From: Choristoneura fumiferana
Taxonomy: Eukaryota; Arthropoda; Insecta; Lepidoptera; Tortricidae
Reading direction: 5' to 3'
DNA length: 64,000 nt
NCBI RefSeq assembly: GCF_025370935.1
Contig: NC_133491.1
Location: 12,034,248 to 12,098,247 of the forward strand
The translations under genes were made by a program, and so were the position numbers. This document shows, one piece after another, positions 10,070 through 22,068 of this stretch. Within the stretch, counting starts at the first letter, position 1. Each line of letters starts with the position of its first letter. Under the pieces are notes generated by a model. That model searched no databases and was not told where the DNA came from. It was given only the letters and a program-made list of their open reading frames with translations.

Positions 10070-10125
10070 TTGGGTTGGATTACTGCTAGTTTACGGAAGT
10101 ATAGTATATTTATACATTAAAAAGT

Positions 10126-10260
10126 TTTGGTAGCCTAGTGGTTGGAGATCTTAAGCAGAAGGTTGTGGGTTTGAGCCTGGGTTTGCGCCTCTGAGTATAA
10201 TGGAATTTATATCAGGAACTTTACGGTGCAATTAGGAAAATAGAAGGAACACTGGATACA
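10126..10260 (+). repeat. tRNA-headed SINE, second family
   Basis: tagcctagtgg fits the RNA polymerase III A box and ggtttgagcct is a two-mismatch B box. It is followed by 'gcgcctctgagt', shared with 51.8 kb. It is a SINE head, not a folded tRNA gene. Confidence 0.65.
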
Positions 10261-10269
10261 TCTGCGAAA

Positions 10270-12140
10270 AAAATCTCGCGTGACTCGCGTGGTAAGTACG
10301 TCCTACTCGCTCTCCCTTTGAGAGAAGCCTTAAGGGGTTGCTCTTCCATACAAACCTACGGACACCCCGCATAGCTTCCACGGACATGTTTTCTTAGAGG
10401 ATTTTTTTGAGAATAGTAAATTATGGATATGCTCTTCAAGCAAAATCCAAAAAAAAGTAACTTTATTGCATCAAAAGTGCAGCGTGATGCAGTAAATTTT
10501 GATGCATTTTACCATTGTATGAGTACAACTGACAGTGTTCGCAGCGAGCATGTAGTGACATCTTATATGGGTGCGTGAGTCAATGTCACAAAATCAAACT
10601 ATTGTAAATAGGTATCGACTATTTCGTGTGGTCACGTGACCATCACCTTTGGCTTAGATAATACGACAACTAAATGAAGAAAACATGAGATCACTGAGAG
10701 ATCAAGTTCAAGTTTCTGAGTCTAGTATCTACTTTTTTTGTTTTTAAATCTGTTATTTTCGGAAGTTGAAACGCCTAAACTATTATTTCTGATTAATGCA
10801 AGGACGCAAACTGTAAGTAAGACGAAAAATAGGTAAGTTACTTTTAAAATTGTCATTTAAAATAATAATTATTTAAGTAAAAGACCCAGTCCTCGGCAAA
10901 AATTATAACATTGCATACTTTACATACATTATAATGCGGTGCTTCGATCTAGGACAAGTGGTTTAAATTCAACTTACAAATTCTGAACAGATATTAGTTA
11001 TTTACTCTTACGTAGACAGTAGCGCCACTAATTTATATAAAGCATATTTATTCTCACAATAAAAGGTGCTAGGTGTAATCACTAAACTAATTAGTTAAAA
11101 AATAAGGTCTACATTCAACATACATTGCATGTGTATGTATGAATATCAAGTTTTACAGTGAGGCTCAAATAAATTCCTACATATCACGGCATTTTTACGG
11201 CCGCTAAATCTAGGCTCGGTGAATAAAAAGGTTTTCACAATCGAAGTAGTTTTCGTACCTTTTTTATTATTATAACTGGCTAGATAAGTAAAATTTAAAC
11301 GTCATTATAATACATTTTTGTCACAACGTCAAGTCAATGAGATTGATATTCAAAAGCAATTATGTTTGAATAATTATGGTTTGAACACAATCAAGAAGTC
11401 AAAAAGTTGGCGGACGAGAGGAAATTAGCAAGAGTGCAACTCTTAAACTATTTATGTATGTACGATTTTGATGATGAAAAATTGGATACACGGGTATGTT
11501 AATTTTATCATTTTTGTCAGAAACATTAATATTTGTTACAAGAACACCAGAGGCAGGGCTGTAAGAATTTCATTCCTACTGGGGCCAAAGTATGGCTTAT
11601 CGTGTGTACCAAACTTGTGGTCTGCAGCAACCTACTACGAAAACATACCAAATTTCCCTAACTCTTAGTAGCGTCGTGAACATTTTCACTCCATAGAAGT
11701 AAGTCGCTTCCCACCGTCTGTCTGCATATGTACGAGTATGTATAGTATGTACTCTATTATGAAGTGATTCAAGATTTATTATTTTATTTAAGTGTGAGAA
11801 ACGGCAGGGCTTATGGTTTTGGAGCGTATGTATGGGCATTTCTTTCGCACGCTATGCAACAAGGCGAAGGCAAGGAAAATAAGTCTTTGTTAGGAGTGAC
11901 ACAAGTTGTTAATTTTATGCGTACATGTCTTTCCGTCGGCTCATCCGTCCGTCTGTCTGTTGATCTGTCCATATGTCTGTCCGTCTGTCTGTGTGTCTGT
12001 GTTTCGAAGTGAACACTACATCTTAGTCCTATTTTTTAATGATTGTTTACCAACGCACACACCAAACCTTTTTCCTAAAAAGCTGAAATTTAAGATAAGG
12101 AAAAAATACCTACATAAAATTCTACTGGTTCGTAACTATT
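10270..12140. other. Non-coding AT-rich stretch with (GTCT)n patches
   Basis: No gene recognised. A (GTCT)-like tract near 11950-12000 resembles the microsatellite part of the interspersed repeats but lacks their ends. Confidence 0.4.
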
Positions 12141-12146
12141 ATTTAG

Positions 12147-12589
12147 TTTTTAGGATTCCGTACCTAAAAAGTGCCAACGGAACCCTATTGCTAAGACTCC
12201 GCTGTCTGTCTGTCTGTCTGTCCGTCCGTCTGTCACAGGGCTCTATCTCTGAGTTGTAATAGTTAGACACTTGAAATTTTACAGATTATGTATTACTGTG
12301 GCCGCTATAGCAACAAATACTCAACCAGAATAAAATAAATATTTAAGGGTGGCTCCTATACAAAAACGTGATTGTTTTGCCGTTTTTTGCATGATGTTAA
12401 TAACGGCAATTTATTAATATTCACAGAATATTTAGCTGTGTAATTACTTTAAAAATAAATAATTAAATTAAAATAAAACAAATATTTAAGGAGGGCTTCT
12501 GGCCGTTTTTTTTGCTAATGTCTAATGTTGTATAGATAATGGTACGGAACACCTCGTGCGCGAAACCGACTTGCACTTGGCCAGTTTAT
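12147..12589 (+). repeat. GGTTCCGTA...CTTGGCC interspersed repeat
   Basis: Starts tttaggattccgtacc with a second 'cggaaccct' and a (GTCT)n tract. It ends with the hairpin-forming gtgcgcgaaaccgacttgcac followed by ttggccagttt. Relatives lie at 20.3, 27.05, 55.3 and (minus) 46.0 kb. The near-terminal hairpin suggests a non-autonomous Helitron-like element, but the assignment is uncertain. Confidence 0.6.
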
Positions 12590-12756
12590 TTTTAATACCC
12601 AGGGTAGGTATCATGGAATTCAATGTTAAAATTTTACAACTCTACCTCTATATCACTAATCTCTGTAAATTTGACATGCAGGCAGAAAGGAATAGCAAAA
12701 TCTAAATTCAATATCAGGATATTTGAAAAAGATAAGTATTGTTCACTAACCGATTT

Positions 12757-12774
12757 TAATGACGATGATGATGC

Positions 12775-12806
<32 letters not shown>
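12757..12806. repeat. (GAT)n microsatellite
   Basis: Nearly uninterrupted trinucleotide repeat. The ORF through it gives only a poly-Asp run. Confidence 0.9.
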
Positions 12807-12933
12807 GTCGTATGTCATCGCTGCCGAATTCTTACTTTTATTCAATGAAGACATGGAGAAACTTTGTCACAAAGACTTAATTCAGATAATTTGATATTAC
12901 GCTGTCCGTCCGTCTATTTCTATAGGATTACTA

Positions 12934-13180
12934 AAACTGAAGCAAACTGAAGTGGCAGTGGGCCGGCATATCAGCCAAACCGGGTAACTGCTAGGGTAAA
13001 CGAGTAAAAGCCTAGCGTGGCGTGGGAACGCCCTCAGACTAGGTGAGCGATGATCTCACTGGGTAGCTGACAGTAACTGGATGAGAGTGGCCGAGGATCG
13101 TGCTCAGTGGCGTGCAATTGGAGACGCCCTATGTCCAGTAGTGGGCTAAGATAGGCCGATGATGATGATGATGATGATGA
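12934..13180 (+). mobile_element. 5'-truncated RTE-type LINE 3' end
   Basis: Shows 'aactggatgagagtggccg', 'ctatgtccagtagtggg' and a terminal (GAT)7-type tail. The coding part is frame-damaged. Confidence 0.75.
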
Positions 13181-13196
13181 CTAAAATAAGACAATA

Positions 13197-13400
13197 ATCC
13201 CACTCATTATTAATAATGCGAAAGTTTGTTAGTCTGTTTGTTTATTCTTTATTACCTTTTCACGTCTAAATCGTTGAACTGATTAGGATGAAATTTGAGA
13301 TACAGATAGTTGAGTCCCGTAGAAAAACATAGGGTAGTTTTTTTTAATCACATAATCCCGCGGAATAGCTATATAACGAATTCTACGCGGACAGAGTTGC
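13197..13400 (+). mobile_element. Helitron-like non-autonomous element, 3'-truncated
   Basis: Starts tcccactcatta...aatgcgaaag, with 'gatgaaatttgagatacaga' and 'attctacgcggacagagt'. The CTAGT end is missing. Confidence 0.6.
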
Positions 13401-13715
13401 GTGCACAGTATGTACATTAGGGAATTTACCACTGATAGTCTGATTTACGTTCCTTTTGCTGTAACTAAAAGGCATCGGTCACCTAGGTATCTATAGTCTG
13501 TCTGCTAATACTATTTCTGTATTTATAATGCACAATTCCTTTCAGATTCAATGATAACTACTGCATATAACTTTGCCTGGAATTTATATATGCTGAAGTA
13601 GCCTTGTGCTGTCATGCAATATTCAAGGTGAAGAAAAGAAGAAACGTTTAATGTTGATATGCAAGAAATTTAGGAATATCCGAACTGATTAGATTATTAT
13701 TAACGCTGTGTTAAA

Positions 13716-13815
13716 NNNNNNNNNNNNNNNNNNNNNNNNNNNNNNNNNNNNNNNNNNNNNNNNNNNNNNNNNNNNNNNNNNNNNNNNNNNNNNNNNNNNN
13801 NNNNNNNNNNNNNNN
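13716..13815. other. Assembly gap, 100 N
   Basis: Exactly 100 undetermined bases, the usual placeholder for a gap of unknown size. Confidence 0.99.
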
Positions 13816-14885
13816 ATGTTGTAGTCTGACATTTTAATGGTTTCCGCTTTTTGAGTAGTTCCAGGAATATCGGTTTAATTACTAATCTATAGCATAGTGT
13901 AAAATCAGTAGGTGATCACTATACCTATTTTTGTTCTAACATGATTCAAATGACACATGATTATTATGTAACTTTGTGAGGTGGTAACAAATTTTTTATT
14001 TTATCCAAAAGAGATAAGTATACTCGTAATGCTTGAAAAAATGAAACTGATTGTTCGAATATTTGAACTCAAATTGTTAAGTTACTGCGTAGGCACTGTG
14101 TTGTAATACTTACTTTTTTTAATGAACGCCTTTACAATGTTGTTTCAATAGGCTGCAATTGCTAGAGGTGAGGGTTATTGGTACAAAGAAAAGCGGTAAA
14201 ACAAACGAACTTATTAATAATTTGCAAGATTGTTCCTCACAGTCGGAAAGTGACACTCCAAGTGTTAAATAAATTATATTTTAAAATTCAAATAAGACTT
14301 TCAGTTCAATAGCGTAACGTTTAAACCAACAAATAATGCTATTACCACTTTTAGCACTAGGTATATGTATGTACATGCAAAGGTATCGATAGTTTGCGTA
14401 ACAGTAGGAGGGACTCTAGTTACGACAGTTTGGCATCTATCATTTGAATCATGTTAGAAAAAATAAGGAAAAAATAGAATATATCTGCACCAGATTTGCC
14501 GTTATACTACAGACTAGATAACATTTTTGTAAAAAGGTTATTTATTGCGACATTCTCCCAATAGCAGGTAGATTTGGTTGTTACCTATTTACAATAAATA
14601 CATATGCTAGGATATAATAAAGGGGCAGGGTAGGTAGGTACCTACTGAAAGTACAAAATGATAAGTACATTATATAGCTCTCGTAAGTAAGGAATCATGA
14701 GCAAGATTATACATCTTATTAAAAAAATCCTGTACGATAATTTAGCCCACATTGAGGCTAGTGGTTACTAATAGGTACGATACAAGTGGAAAAATAATTT
14801 TATTCAAAAAAAATGTACCTAATTAAAAAAAATTGTAAGTTTTTATTTCCGAACTTCAAGAGCATTGCGAGTCTATAAAGTAACG
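13816..14885. other. AT-rich stretch, nothing recognised
   Basis: No coding or RNA signal seen. It contains lepidopteran-style 'taggtaggtacctac' simple sequence near 14625-14645. Confidence 0.4.
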
Positions 14886-15091
14886 TAACTGCTTACTTTA
14901 CCCTCTGGCCCCAACATTGCCTGATTCGATTTAGAGTTGATAACTAGCACCCTTCTAGGTTTTTAAACTTTTATCCCCCGTAATAACAATTCCCGTGTAG
15001 ATAAAAGTTTTAAACCTATAAGAGTACTAGTTATCGACTCTAAATCGAATAAGGCAATGTTGGAGCCAGAGGGCAAAGTTGAAGCAGTTTA
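14886..15091. mobile_element. Palindromic MITE, copy A
   Basis: Two arms of about 95 bp around a short centre near 14985 (ttatcccccgtaataacaat). Outer motifs are taactgcttac...gccctctgg-type and agggcaaagttgaagcagttta. The copy at 38175-38396 is its near-identical reverse complement, including the small differences between arms. Confidence 0.85.
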
Positions 15092-15962
15092 GCCGGTATT
15101 CATCATTTTTCCTCACATTTGTGAACAAATGCCAAAAAAATTCACGCTTAGTATACCTGAGGTAATAACTAGCATATTGGACATTTAAAATATGCTGGCA
15201 CATCGCCAAATGCCGACAGTTATTAACGAGAAAACTCCACTTTACGCGACTAAAATGCAAATGAAATTTATTCAGCAAAAACAACGCCTGTGGTGAAAAA
15301 ATTGCAATTTCACTCAATTAGGTAATTGCCGCGCAGCGATTTATTTATAAGGTTTTGTTGTTGTGCTGTATTGTTAGAGCTATTAAGTGGGCGAGTAAAT
15401 GTCTAAATAACGTGGTTTAATAAAATATTGTAATAATTTTCATTGCTTTTTTACGGCCCTTTCATTTTGAGAGGAGGTTCAGCAATGGAACGTAGGTAGG
15501 TATATATATATAGGTTGAGATGATGATAAATGGAGTTTTACGGCGAAACTGTATTACCTTCTAGAGTAGGTAATTTATACTTATGCCTTTCTTGCGCCAG
15601 CCTGGAAAATGTTAACGCCGAGTCATTGTAAAAAAGTCAAAAGGTTGGCAGATCTAGAGGGACTACGAAATTCAAAAATCGAAGTTGGTATGGTACCGTC
15701 TCTCTCACTCTCGTATGAAATAAATAAGCGTTAGCGGGATGGCAAGATACGAAATTCGAATTTTGCACTTCGTAGTACATTCCCAGTAGGCAGTGGTGTC
15801 TGAAGGTCCCAACGCCATTCTGCATAGGTACTGTGGCGGCGAGATATGACTCGCCTTGCATGCGCCACTTTGGCCAAGTGTCGACTAGCAGAGGATGAGT
15901 CTCGTTGGTTATACCTTTTTCAAAGTTTCATGTACCTAAAATTTAATGATTATTCTTATTCT
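15092..15962. other. No recognised feature
   Basis: Short ORFs only. The ORF at 15027-15317 (-) is a shadow of the MITE arm plus flank. Confidence 0.4.
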
Positions 15963-16199
15963 TACTTGAGGTATCCCATCTTAGGCCTCTACGTTGGAAA
16001 CGCACCTGCAATACCCCTGGTGTTGCAGATGTTTATGGTCGGTGGTGATCTCTTACCATCAGGAGACCCACTTGTTCGTTTTCCATCCAGTCGAATAAAT
16101 AAAAAATAAAAAACATTCTTCATCAAAATCGGTTCAGTCGTTTTTAAGATATTGAACTTTGAAGTGACAAATTCGGGGGTTTTCCAAGTTTTTGTTGTT
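15963..16199 (+). repeat. A-tailed retroposon 3' fragment joined to a partial AACCCCCGAC repeat
   Basis: 15963-16113 carries 'gaggtatcccatcttaggcc', 'ggtgttgcagatgtttatgg' and an A-rich tail (aataaataaaaaataaa). Full relatives are at 23957-24244 and, in minus, 51093-51370. The family is possibly the 3' end of a CR1/Zenon-type LINE or a SINE. 16114-16199 is the 3' part of an AACCCCCGAC-family copy. Confidence 0.65.
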
Positions 16200-16538
16200 C
16201 ATTTTCATTTTCAGGCGAGGGTAGTTTCAAGTGAGGGTATTTTTTTTTTTTTTGGAAAATACGAAACTACGGAATTCTAAAAACGAAATTCGTGTATGAC
16301 CCAACTAGAAGTTTAGCCGGCATTCGTAGTAAATCCACTAACAGGGTTTAAAATAAACTGCTTCATAAGCATCCAATAAAGCGGCATCTGGTCGCCAGAT
16401 CTGTAAACTCGGGGTTAAGGACCTGCGCAGACGCTGGGTGGCCGATCAGACGCGGCGTAGATCAAATGGCGTGATTTAGTCTTTAATTGATACTATGGGA
16501 ATAGGTTTGAGTTTGTCAAGTGTTGCAAAGTGTATTTT

Positions 16539-16692
16539 TAACCCCCGACGCAAAAAAGGGGTGTTATAAATTTGACCGTTATGTGTGTCTGTCTTGGCAC
16601 CGTAGCTTAGACATGTTTCATCAAAATCTGTTTAGGCGTTTTTGAGATATTGAACTTTGAAGTGACAAAGTCGGGGGTTTTCCAACTTTTTA
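16539..16692 (+). repeat. AACCCCCGAC-ended repeat, internally deleted
   Basis: Both ends present (taacccccgacgc, gtcgggggttttcc) but only 154 bp. The cggtttttttatttgaaagc block is missing. Confidence 0.75.
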
Positions 16693-17171
16693 AAGTTCAT
16701 TTCGTAAACTCTGATACTATTAAAATTTCAGGATTTATTTCAGGGCCATCGTGTAGAACCCTTTAGGTTAGGTTAGGTTAGTTTTATAAAAGCCTGAAAC
16801 ATTTACACTTTATGGAATATTAAACAGTTGCGAAATGAATCAGGTTGCCAAACGTTAGTTGCGACCACAGACAGACACGGACATAATCAATTAAGAATTC
16901 CAAATTTTCGTGAACGGTCCCACTGTGCCACAGAATATATAATAGTGCTTACATTTTGCTTAGAAGAGGGGCTTTATTAACACTGAACCCTCGTTGCGCG
17001 GAAGTATGTTGAAATTCCTGTAACTGACTGACCCCGAGTTACTGCCGCTGCATTTTTATGTTAAATACAAGAATATTTTTGACCTCAAACAGGCAGTTAC
17101 GGTCAAGGGCATAAATATGTATGTTACCAACACGTCAATAATATCTACACAGCTTTATGCCACTAAACACA

Positions 17172-17385
17172 ATGTACTTATATATGTCGGCGGCCGATCG
17201 TAAAATCCGCCAGATCACGAAATTCCTAGGCACATCATGAAATGGCGCCATTTCATGATATGCCTAAAAGTTGGCCAGGCATATCACGATGTGCCTGAGA
17301 AACAATACGGCAGATCGATTAGAGCAATGTATTCGTCGATATTCCTAGCTTTATACCGGGCACATCGTGATATGCTGAAAAAAAG
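17172..17385. repeat. Cluster of short palindromes (GGCAYATCRYGATRTGCC-like)
   Basis: Contains a perfect 24-bp palindrome centred on ggcgcc at 17246-17269 region (arms tcatgaaatggc). Further modules are aggcatatcacgatgtgcct and gggcacatcgtgatatgc. The cluster ends near 'acgagcgaagcgaggag', a phrase I know from lepidopteran repeats. Family unknown. Confidence 0.6.
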
Positions 17386-17389
17386 AAAA

Positions 17390-17960
17390 ATTTAGGTACG
17401 ACGAGCGAAGCGAGGAGGGTTAGTATGAATTGTGACCACTACGCACGAGCCGCGTATCACATATCTTACACGAGACCAATAGTTTTTTGCATCTCGTATT
17501 TTTGAATCCCTCGCTACGCTTATGATTAATTACACAATATTTTGCTTACTGGGGATTCAAAATCAACACTTGTTTGCAGAAAAAAAAAACAATTTTGCTC
17601 TCTTGTTGCACATATAACAATATTCATTGTATTGTTTTTTTTAAGCTTTTAAATATCATCCCAAAATCTCCAAGCTTTCTGTAATAAAAACAAACAAAGG
17701 AGGATCCAAAAAAAGAAAGGAGAAAGTATTGTTTGTAAATGTATCCCTTCTTTGGGTGCCCAAAATCCCAACAAAATCCCTGCGCATGTCACAGGTCACC
17801 CAAGTTAAAAAAAAAAACATGGCGACGATCCCATCTTTGATGTGCACACGCACGTTGCATTGTATGGTAATTATACTAGTACCTCACAAGAAATGCTAAA
17901 AGGTCTTAAGTCTAAAAACGACAAAATGGGTCACTATCGGACTTCAACATAGCCAAGCGA
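17390..17960. other. No recognised feature
   Basis: Contains 'tcctcgctacgc'-type repeat remnant near 17505 but no gene. Confidence 0.35.
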
Positions 17961-17961
17961 A

Positions 17962-18322
17962 TTAACTAGTTGAAGTGCCAATGGGCAGGCCATATAGCAC
18001 GGAGAACAGATGGCCGTTGGGGCCGAAAAGTTGTCAAATGGGTACTGTGGATCGTCAAGCGCCGCCTGGTACGTCTACCAACGAGATACATGGATAACCA
18101 GAGGTCTTATGTTTTAACACAGTTGGAACCGCAATACTTCTTTCTGTCACACCACATAAGACGAAGGTAGAAAAAGACGGCGAATGCGATTGCGAACGTC
18201 AGCGTGTTAGACTAATCGGCGTCTGGGCAAAGCCGCGGGTTCACGGTGGATGCAGGCCGCTTCCAAACGAAGCAACTGGAGGTAGAGTTAGCCCTATGGC
18301 TTATATGACTATGATGAAATAG
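17962..18322 (+). mobile_element. RTE-type LINE C-terminal coding fragment, split by a MITE
   Basis: 17962-18097 encodes QWAGHIARRTDGRWGRKV-like sequence (18 residues), the conserved end of RTE-clade proteins. The match resumes at about 18223 with 'gcaaagccgcgggttcacgg'. The intervening 18098-18222 is foreign and shares sequence with 6690-6770. It ends without a (GAT)n tail. Confidence 0.75.
18098..18222. mobile_element. MITE nested in an RTE fragment
   Basis: About 125 bp that interrupts the otherwise continuous RTE match. It contains 'ttctttctgtcacacc' and 'gaacgtcagcgtgttagac', also at 6.7 kb. I did not delimit clear TIRs or a target duplication. Confidence 0.55.
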
Positions 18323-18562
18323 ACACGGCATTACAGATATCCGATACACAACATATCAGAAACGTATCAAAGATTACGGTTCTAAGTAGGAATAAACCGA
18401 TGGAGCAAACTCAATATGCAGTTAAATGTTGTTAACATGATAACTTATTCGTAAAATGTTACTGTTAAGGGTTATCGCAGAGGTCATTGCCACCGGCAAG
18501 TGGTCATGGCTCCATCTGTTAATAACGATAAGGGGTCATTTTGTTTGTAGCCTAATTTGTAG

Positions 18563-18990
18563 TTTTATACAAATCCTACTTAAATATTTATAAATGCGAA
18601 GGTTTGTGTATGTATGTGTATGTTTGTGACTCCTTCACGCTAAAATGGCTGGACTCATTTGGATGAAATTTGGTACGTAGATAGCTGAACGCCTGGAATA
18701 ACACATAGGCTACTTTTTATCCCGATATTCTCACGGGATAGGGATAAAATCTCGAAATAACAAACAGCTGGGCTTAGAGTCATGAAATTTGGTATGTAGG
18801 TAGATGGACGTCTGGAATAACACATACGCTACTTTTTGTTCCGTTATTCTCACGGGATAGGGATAAAATCTTGAAATTTCAACCTCTGGGCTTAGTCATG
18901 AAATTTTGTACAGTTGTTCGTAACACAACCTCAATGAAGATCACGATATACATTTTGGGATTTCCCAGGGGTATTTTGTAAAATCCCGTA
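18563..18990 (+). mobile_element. Helitron-like element with two internal tandem repeats
   Basis: Begins tcctacttaaatatttataa then aatgcgaaggtttgtg. A module of about 120 bp ('ctggaataacacata', 'ctcacgggatagggataaa', 'gggcttag...catgaaattt') occurs twice, near 18685 and 18808. The 3' end is unclear. Confidence 0.6.
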
Positions 18991-19249
18991 ATTTCAATTG
19001 TACGAGTAACTACCAAGTCGAATAGTTTACGCGTGCAAAGCATGAAAATAGTTTATTTTTTTTCTGGCTAAGAAATTCAATATTAGCGGCTGCTTTTTAT
19101 TTAAAAATGTAACTACAGGTGTAGACTATAACCACAAAAAATTGCAGCCGCTAGAACCGCGGAACTTCGGAGATATCATTCCTTGAGTAGTCTAAGTGTT
19201 TATATTATAAGTTTTTTGTACTGATTTGTGGTGTGTAATAGAGAATATT

Positions 19250-19275
19250 TGTATTGTATTGTATTGTATTGTCCC
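19250..19275. repeat. (TATTG)n microsatellite
   Basis: About five units of tattg, then the sequence diverges. Confidence 0.8.
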
Positions 19276-19856
19276 GTATTCCGATTGGAATCCGACTTTA
19301 TCCAATGGAAATACATTATTCACTATAATTTGTAATTCGCCTGGCTATGTCGGTGACCCTCGTTCTTCTACCGTCATAGATCAAATAAAAAATAATAAAG
19401 CGCTTTAAGATGAGCCGACAAAGTAACGAGATGATATATCTTTACATTCCGACCAAATTAATTTCGCTAACTTTCTAAATTAACAGTTGTCGGTGAAGCT
19501 AAATTCAATCAATTTCTAACTGGATCCCATTTGTATTTGCCAATTTGTTATCTCCCTTGCCGACAATAATTCCTCACTAATGATAAACATTTATAATTAA
19601 CGAGTTTTAAGTATTTCGCTTCCGTCAATTTCTCTTATGGTGTTGCCAATTATCACCAAAGTCTACGGTTGTGAATATCGATATAATTTTTTTAAATTAT
19701 AGTTCGTTCATTTACAAGTCTGTTGCCAATTTGCCTACAATACAATAAAAAACAATGACTTTATTGAACATCAAAACATAATAATAGTACTTACGCATTT
19801 TCCAAGATAAGCACTAAAATAAGGTAATCTTTAAATGTTTTACAATGTTTATTTTC

Positions 19857-19985
19857 TACTAGCTTCTGACCGCGACTTCGTCCGCTTGAAATAGTAATTT
19901 TGGGAAGTATTTATTTATATAGGATACCTATTCTGCCAATAATAGTACATAGAAACTTCTACGGTTTACCAAAAATAACCTATTT
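19857..19985 (-). mobile_element. Helitron-like 3' end
   Basis: On the minus strand it reads gcggacgaagtcgcgg followed by ...agctagt: a small hairpin upstream of a CTAGT end, as in other family members. It could be the 3' end of a minus-strand element whose other end is the array ending at 22386, about 2.5 kb away. Confidence 0.5.
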
Positions 19986-20323
19986 TAGTACATTGCTACA
20001 AATATAAACTATTTTTTTTTGTTCTTCCATACATCCATCCATCCGATGTTCTTTGGTAAACATAAATATTTTGCGGGTAGCCATATTTTAGCAATACGAC
20101 GTGTATTCTATCTACCCTGCCAACACAAAAGGACTAATTCTTCATAGTGAACTATTGACACCTTACGTCCTTTATTGTAAGTCAAGGCATTTTTACTAAG
20201 CATAGCTACATATATTTCCGATAAATATACTTATACGTAGTAACTTTTTTGGAATTCCTTAAGAACTTTCATACTCATATTTTCAAGTAAATAGGTCGAA
20301 ATTGAAAAGCGCCAGATCAAATG

Positions 20324-20680
20324 TTTTTTAGGGTTCCGTACCTTAAAAGGAAAAAATGGAACCCTTGTAGGATTACTTTGCTGTCCGTCCGTCCGTCTGT
20401 CTGTCAAGACCCTTTATCTCGTAAACGCGCGGAGTAAGGTATATATCGAGTTGAAATTAAACCCTAAACTCAGGTCAATAGTCCCGAAAGCTGTGAAAAA
20501 TCACACCTCTAAGTCAAGGCAATCAAAAGCTACAGTCGTTAAAAAGGTGTTTCCATACAAATTGCCTCAACAGAAAAAGTTATAGGGTAGGTACTTCTGG
20601 CTGTCCTAGAAACTTGGAATTTTGCATAAAGGTAGCTCTTATAGCACAATAAATAAGAAAAATCTGAAAATCATAATTTT
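20324..20680 (+). repeat. GGTTCCGTA-type interspersed repeat, truncated
   Basis: Starts ttttttagggttccgtacct, with 'ggaacccttgtagg' and a (GTCC/GTCT) tract. The hairpin end was not found, so it is probably 3'-truncated. Confidence 0.6.
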
Positions 20681-20825
20681 TCATGTCTGACTGTCTATGT
20701 GAGAAAGTCATCTAAAATGACCCCACATTGCGTACATTTTGCTTATAAGCTTAAAAGGCTCTGCTAACACTGCACCATCCCCTCTGCTAACATCCCCTCG
20801 CATGTAACATTTTCAAAAACGCTTA

Positions 20826-21274
20826 AACAAATATCTATTTATTTCTTATAAGTAGCCCAATGCCAAGTTTCATAAAGAACCATCGATTTATCTTCAACAA
20901 TGACGATCTTCCATAAGTTTAATGTTTCATCCCCTATTTCACCCCTCATTGCACAGGAAGAATTTTTAAAAACGCGCGAACAAATGTGTATTTATCTCTT
21001 ATCACGTGCCCAAATACCAAGTTTCATAAAGAACCATCGATTTATCTTCGACAATGACGATCTTGCATATAAACTTTCACCCCCTCACAGGAAGAATTTA
21101 TAAAAACGTGCGAACAAATATCTATTTATCTCTTTTCACGTGCCGAAATGGCAAGTTTAATAAAGATTCATCGATTTATCTTCAATAATGACGACCTTGC
21201 GTATAAACTTGCATCCCCTATTTCATCCCCTCACAGGTCGATTTTTTAAAAAAGCTCAAACAAATATAGAATTA
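20826..21274 (-). repeat. Diverged tandem modules of about 150 bp upstream of the Helitron array
   Basis: 'ccaagtttcataaagaacca', 'tcgatttatcttc' and 'aatgacgatctt' recur near 20865, 21015 and 21155, each with the linker 'tttttaaaaacgcgcgaac' or a variant. They are older copies of the body of the same unit that forms the following array. Confidence 0.6.
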
Positions 21275-21736
21275 TTTCTTATTAAGTGCCTAAATGCCAA
21301 GTTTCATGGTTTTATCTTCGATAGCTACGAACTTCCACCATATAAACTTTCATCCCCTATTTCAACCCCTGAAAGCCTCTTTTTCGCAATAAAAAATAGC
21401 CTATGTTCTTTCCCAGGGTCTATTCTATCTCTGTACCAAATTTCATCAAAATCGGTTCAGCGGTTTAGGCGTGAAAGCGTAACAGACAGACAGACAGAGT
21501 TACTTTCGCATTTATAATATTAGTATGGATTTCTTATTAAGTGCCTAAATGCCAAGTTTCATGGTTTTATCTTCGATAGCTACGAACTTCCACCATATAA
21601 ACTTTCATCCCCTATGTCAACCCCTGAAAGCCTCTTTTTCGCAATAAAAAATAGCCTATGTTCTTTCCCAGGGTCTATTCTATCTCTGTACCAAATTTCA
21701 TCAAAATCGGTTCAGCGGTTTAGGCGTGAAAGCGTA

Positions 21737-21773
<37 letters not shown>

Positions 21774-22029
21774 GTTACTTTCGCATTTATAATATTAGTA
21801 TGGATAGTATGGATAGTATGGATTTCTTATTAAGTGCCTAAATGCCAAGTTTCATGGTTTTAACTTCGATATCTACGAACTTCCACCATATAAACTTTCA
21901 TCCCCTATGTCAACCCCTGAAAGCCTCTTTTTCGCGATAAAAAATAGCCTATGTTCTTTCCCAGGGTCTATTCTATCTCTGTACCAAATTTCATCAAAAT
22001 CGGTTCAGCGGTTTAGGCGTGAAAGCGTA

Positions 22030-22068
<39 letters not shown>

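Noticed and set aside
16762..16780. Telomere-like ttaggttaggttaggttag
   Set aside because: Only about 3.6 units of the insect TTAGG repeat, and ggttaggtta is part of the common AACCCCCGAC repeat 3' flank just upstream; not a telomere relic.
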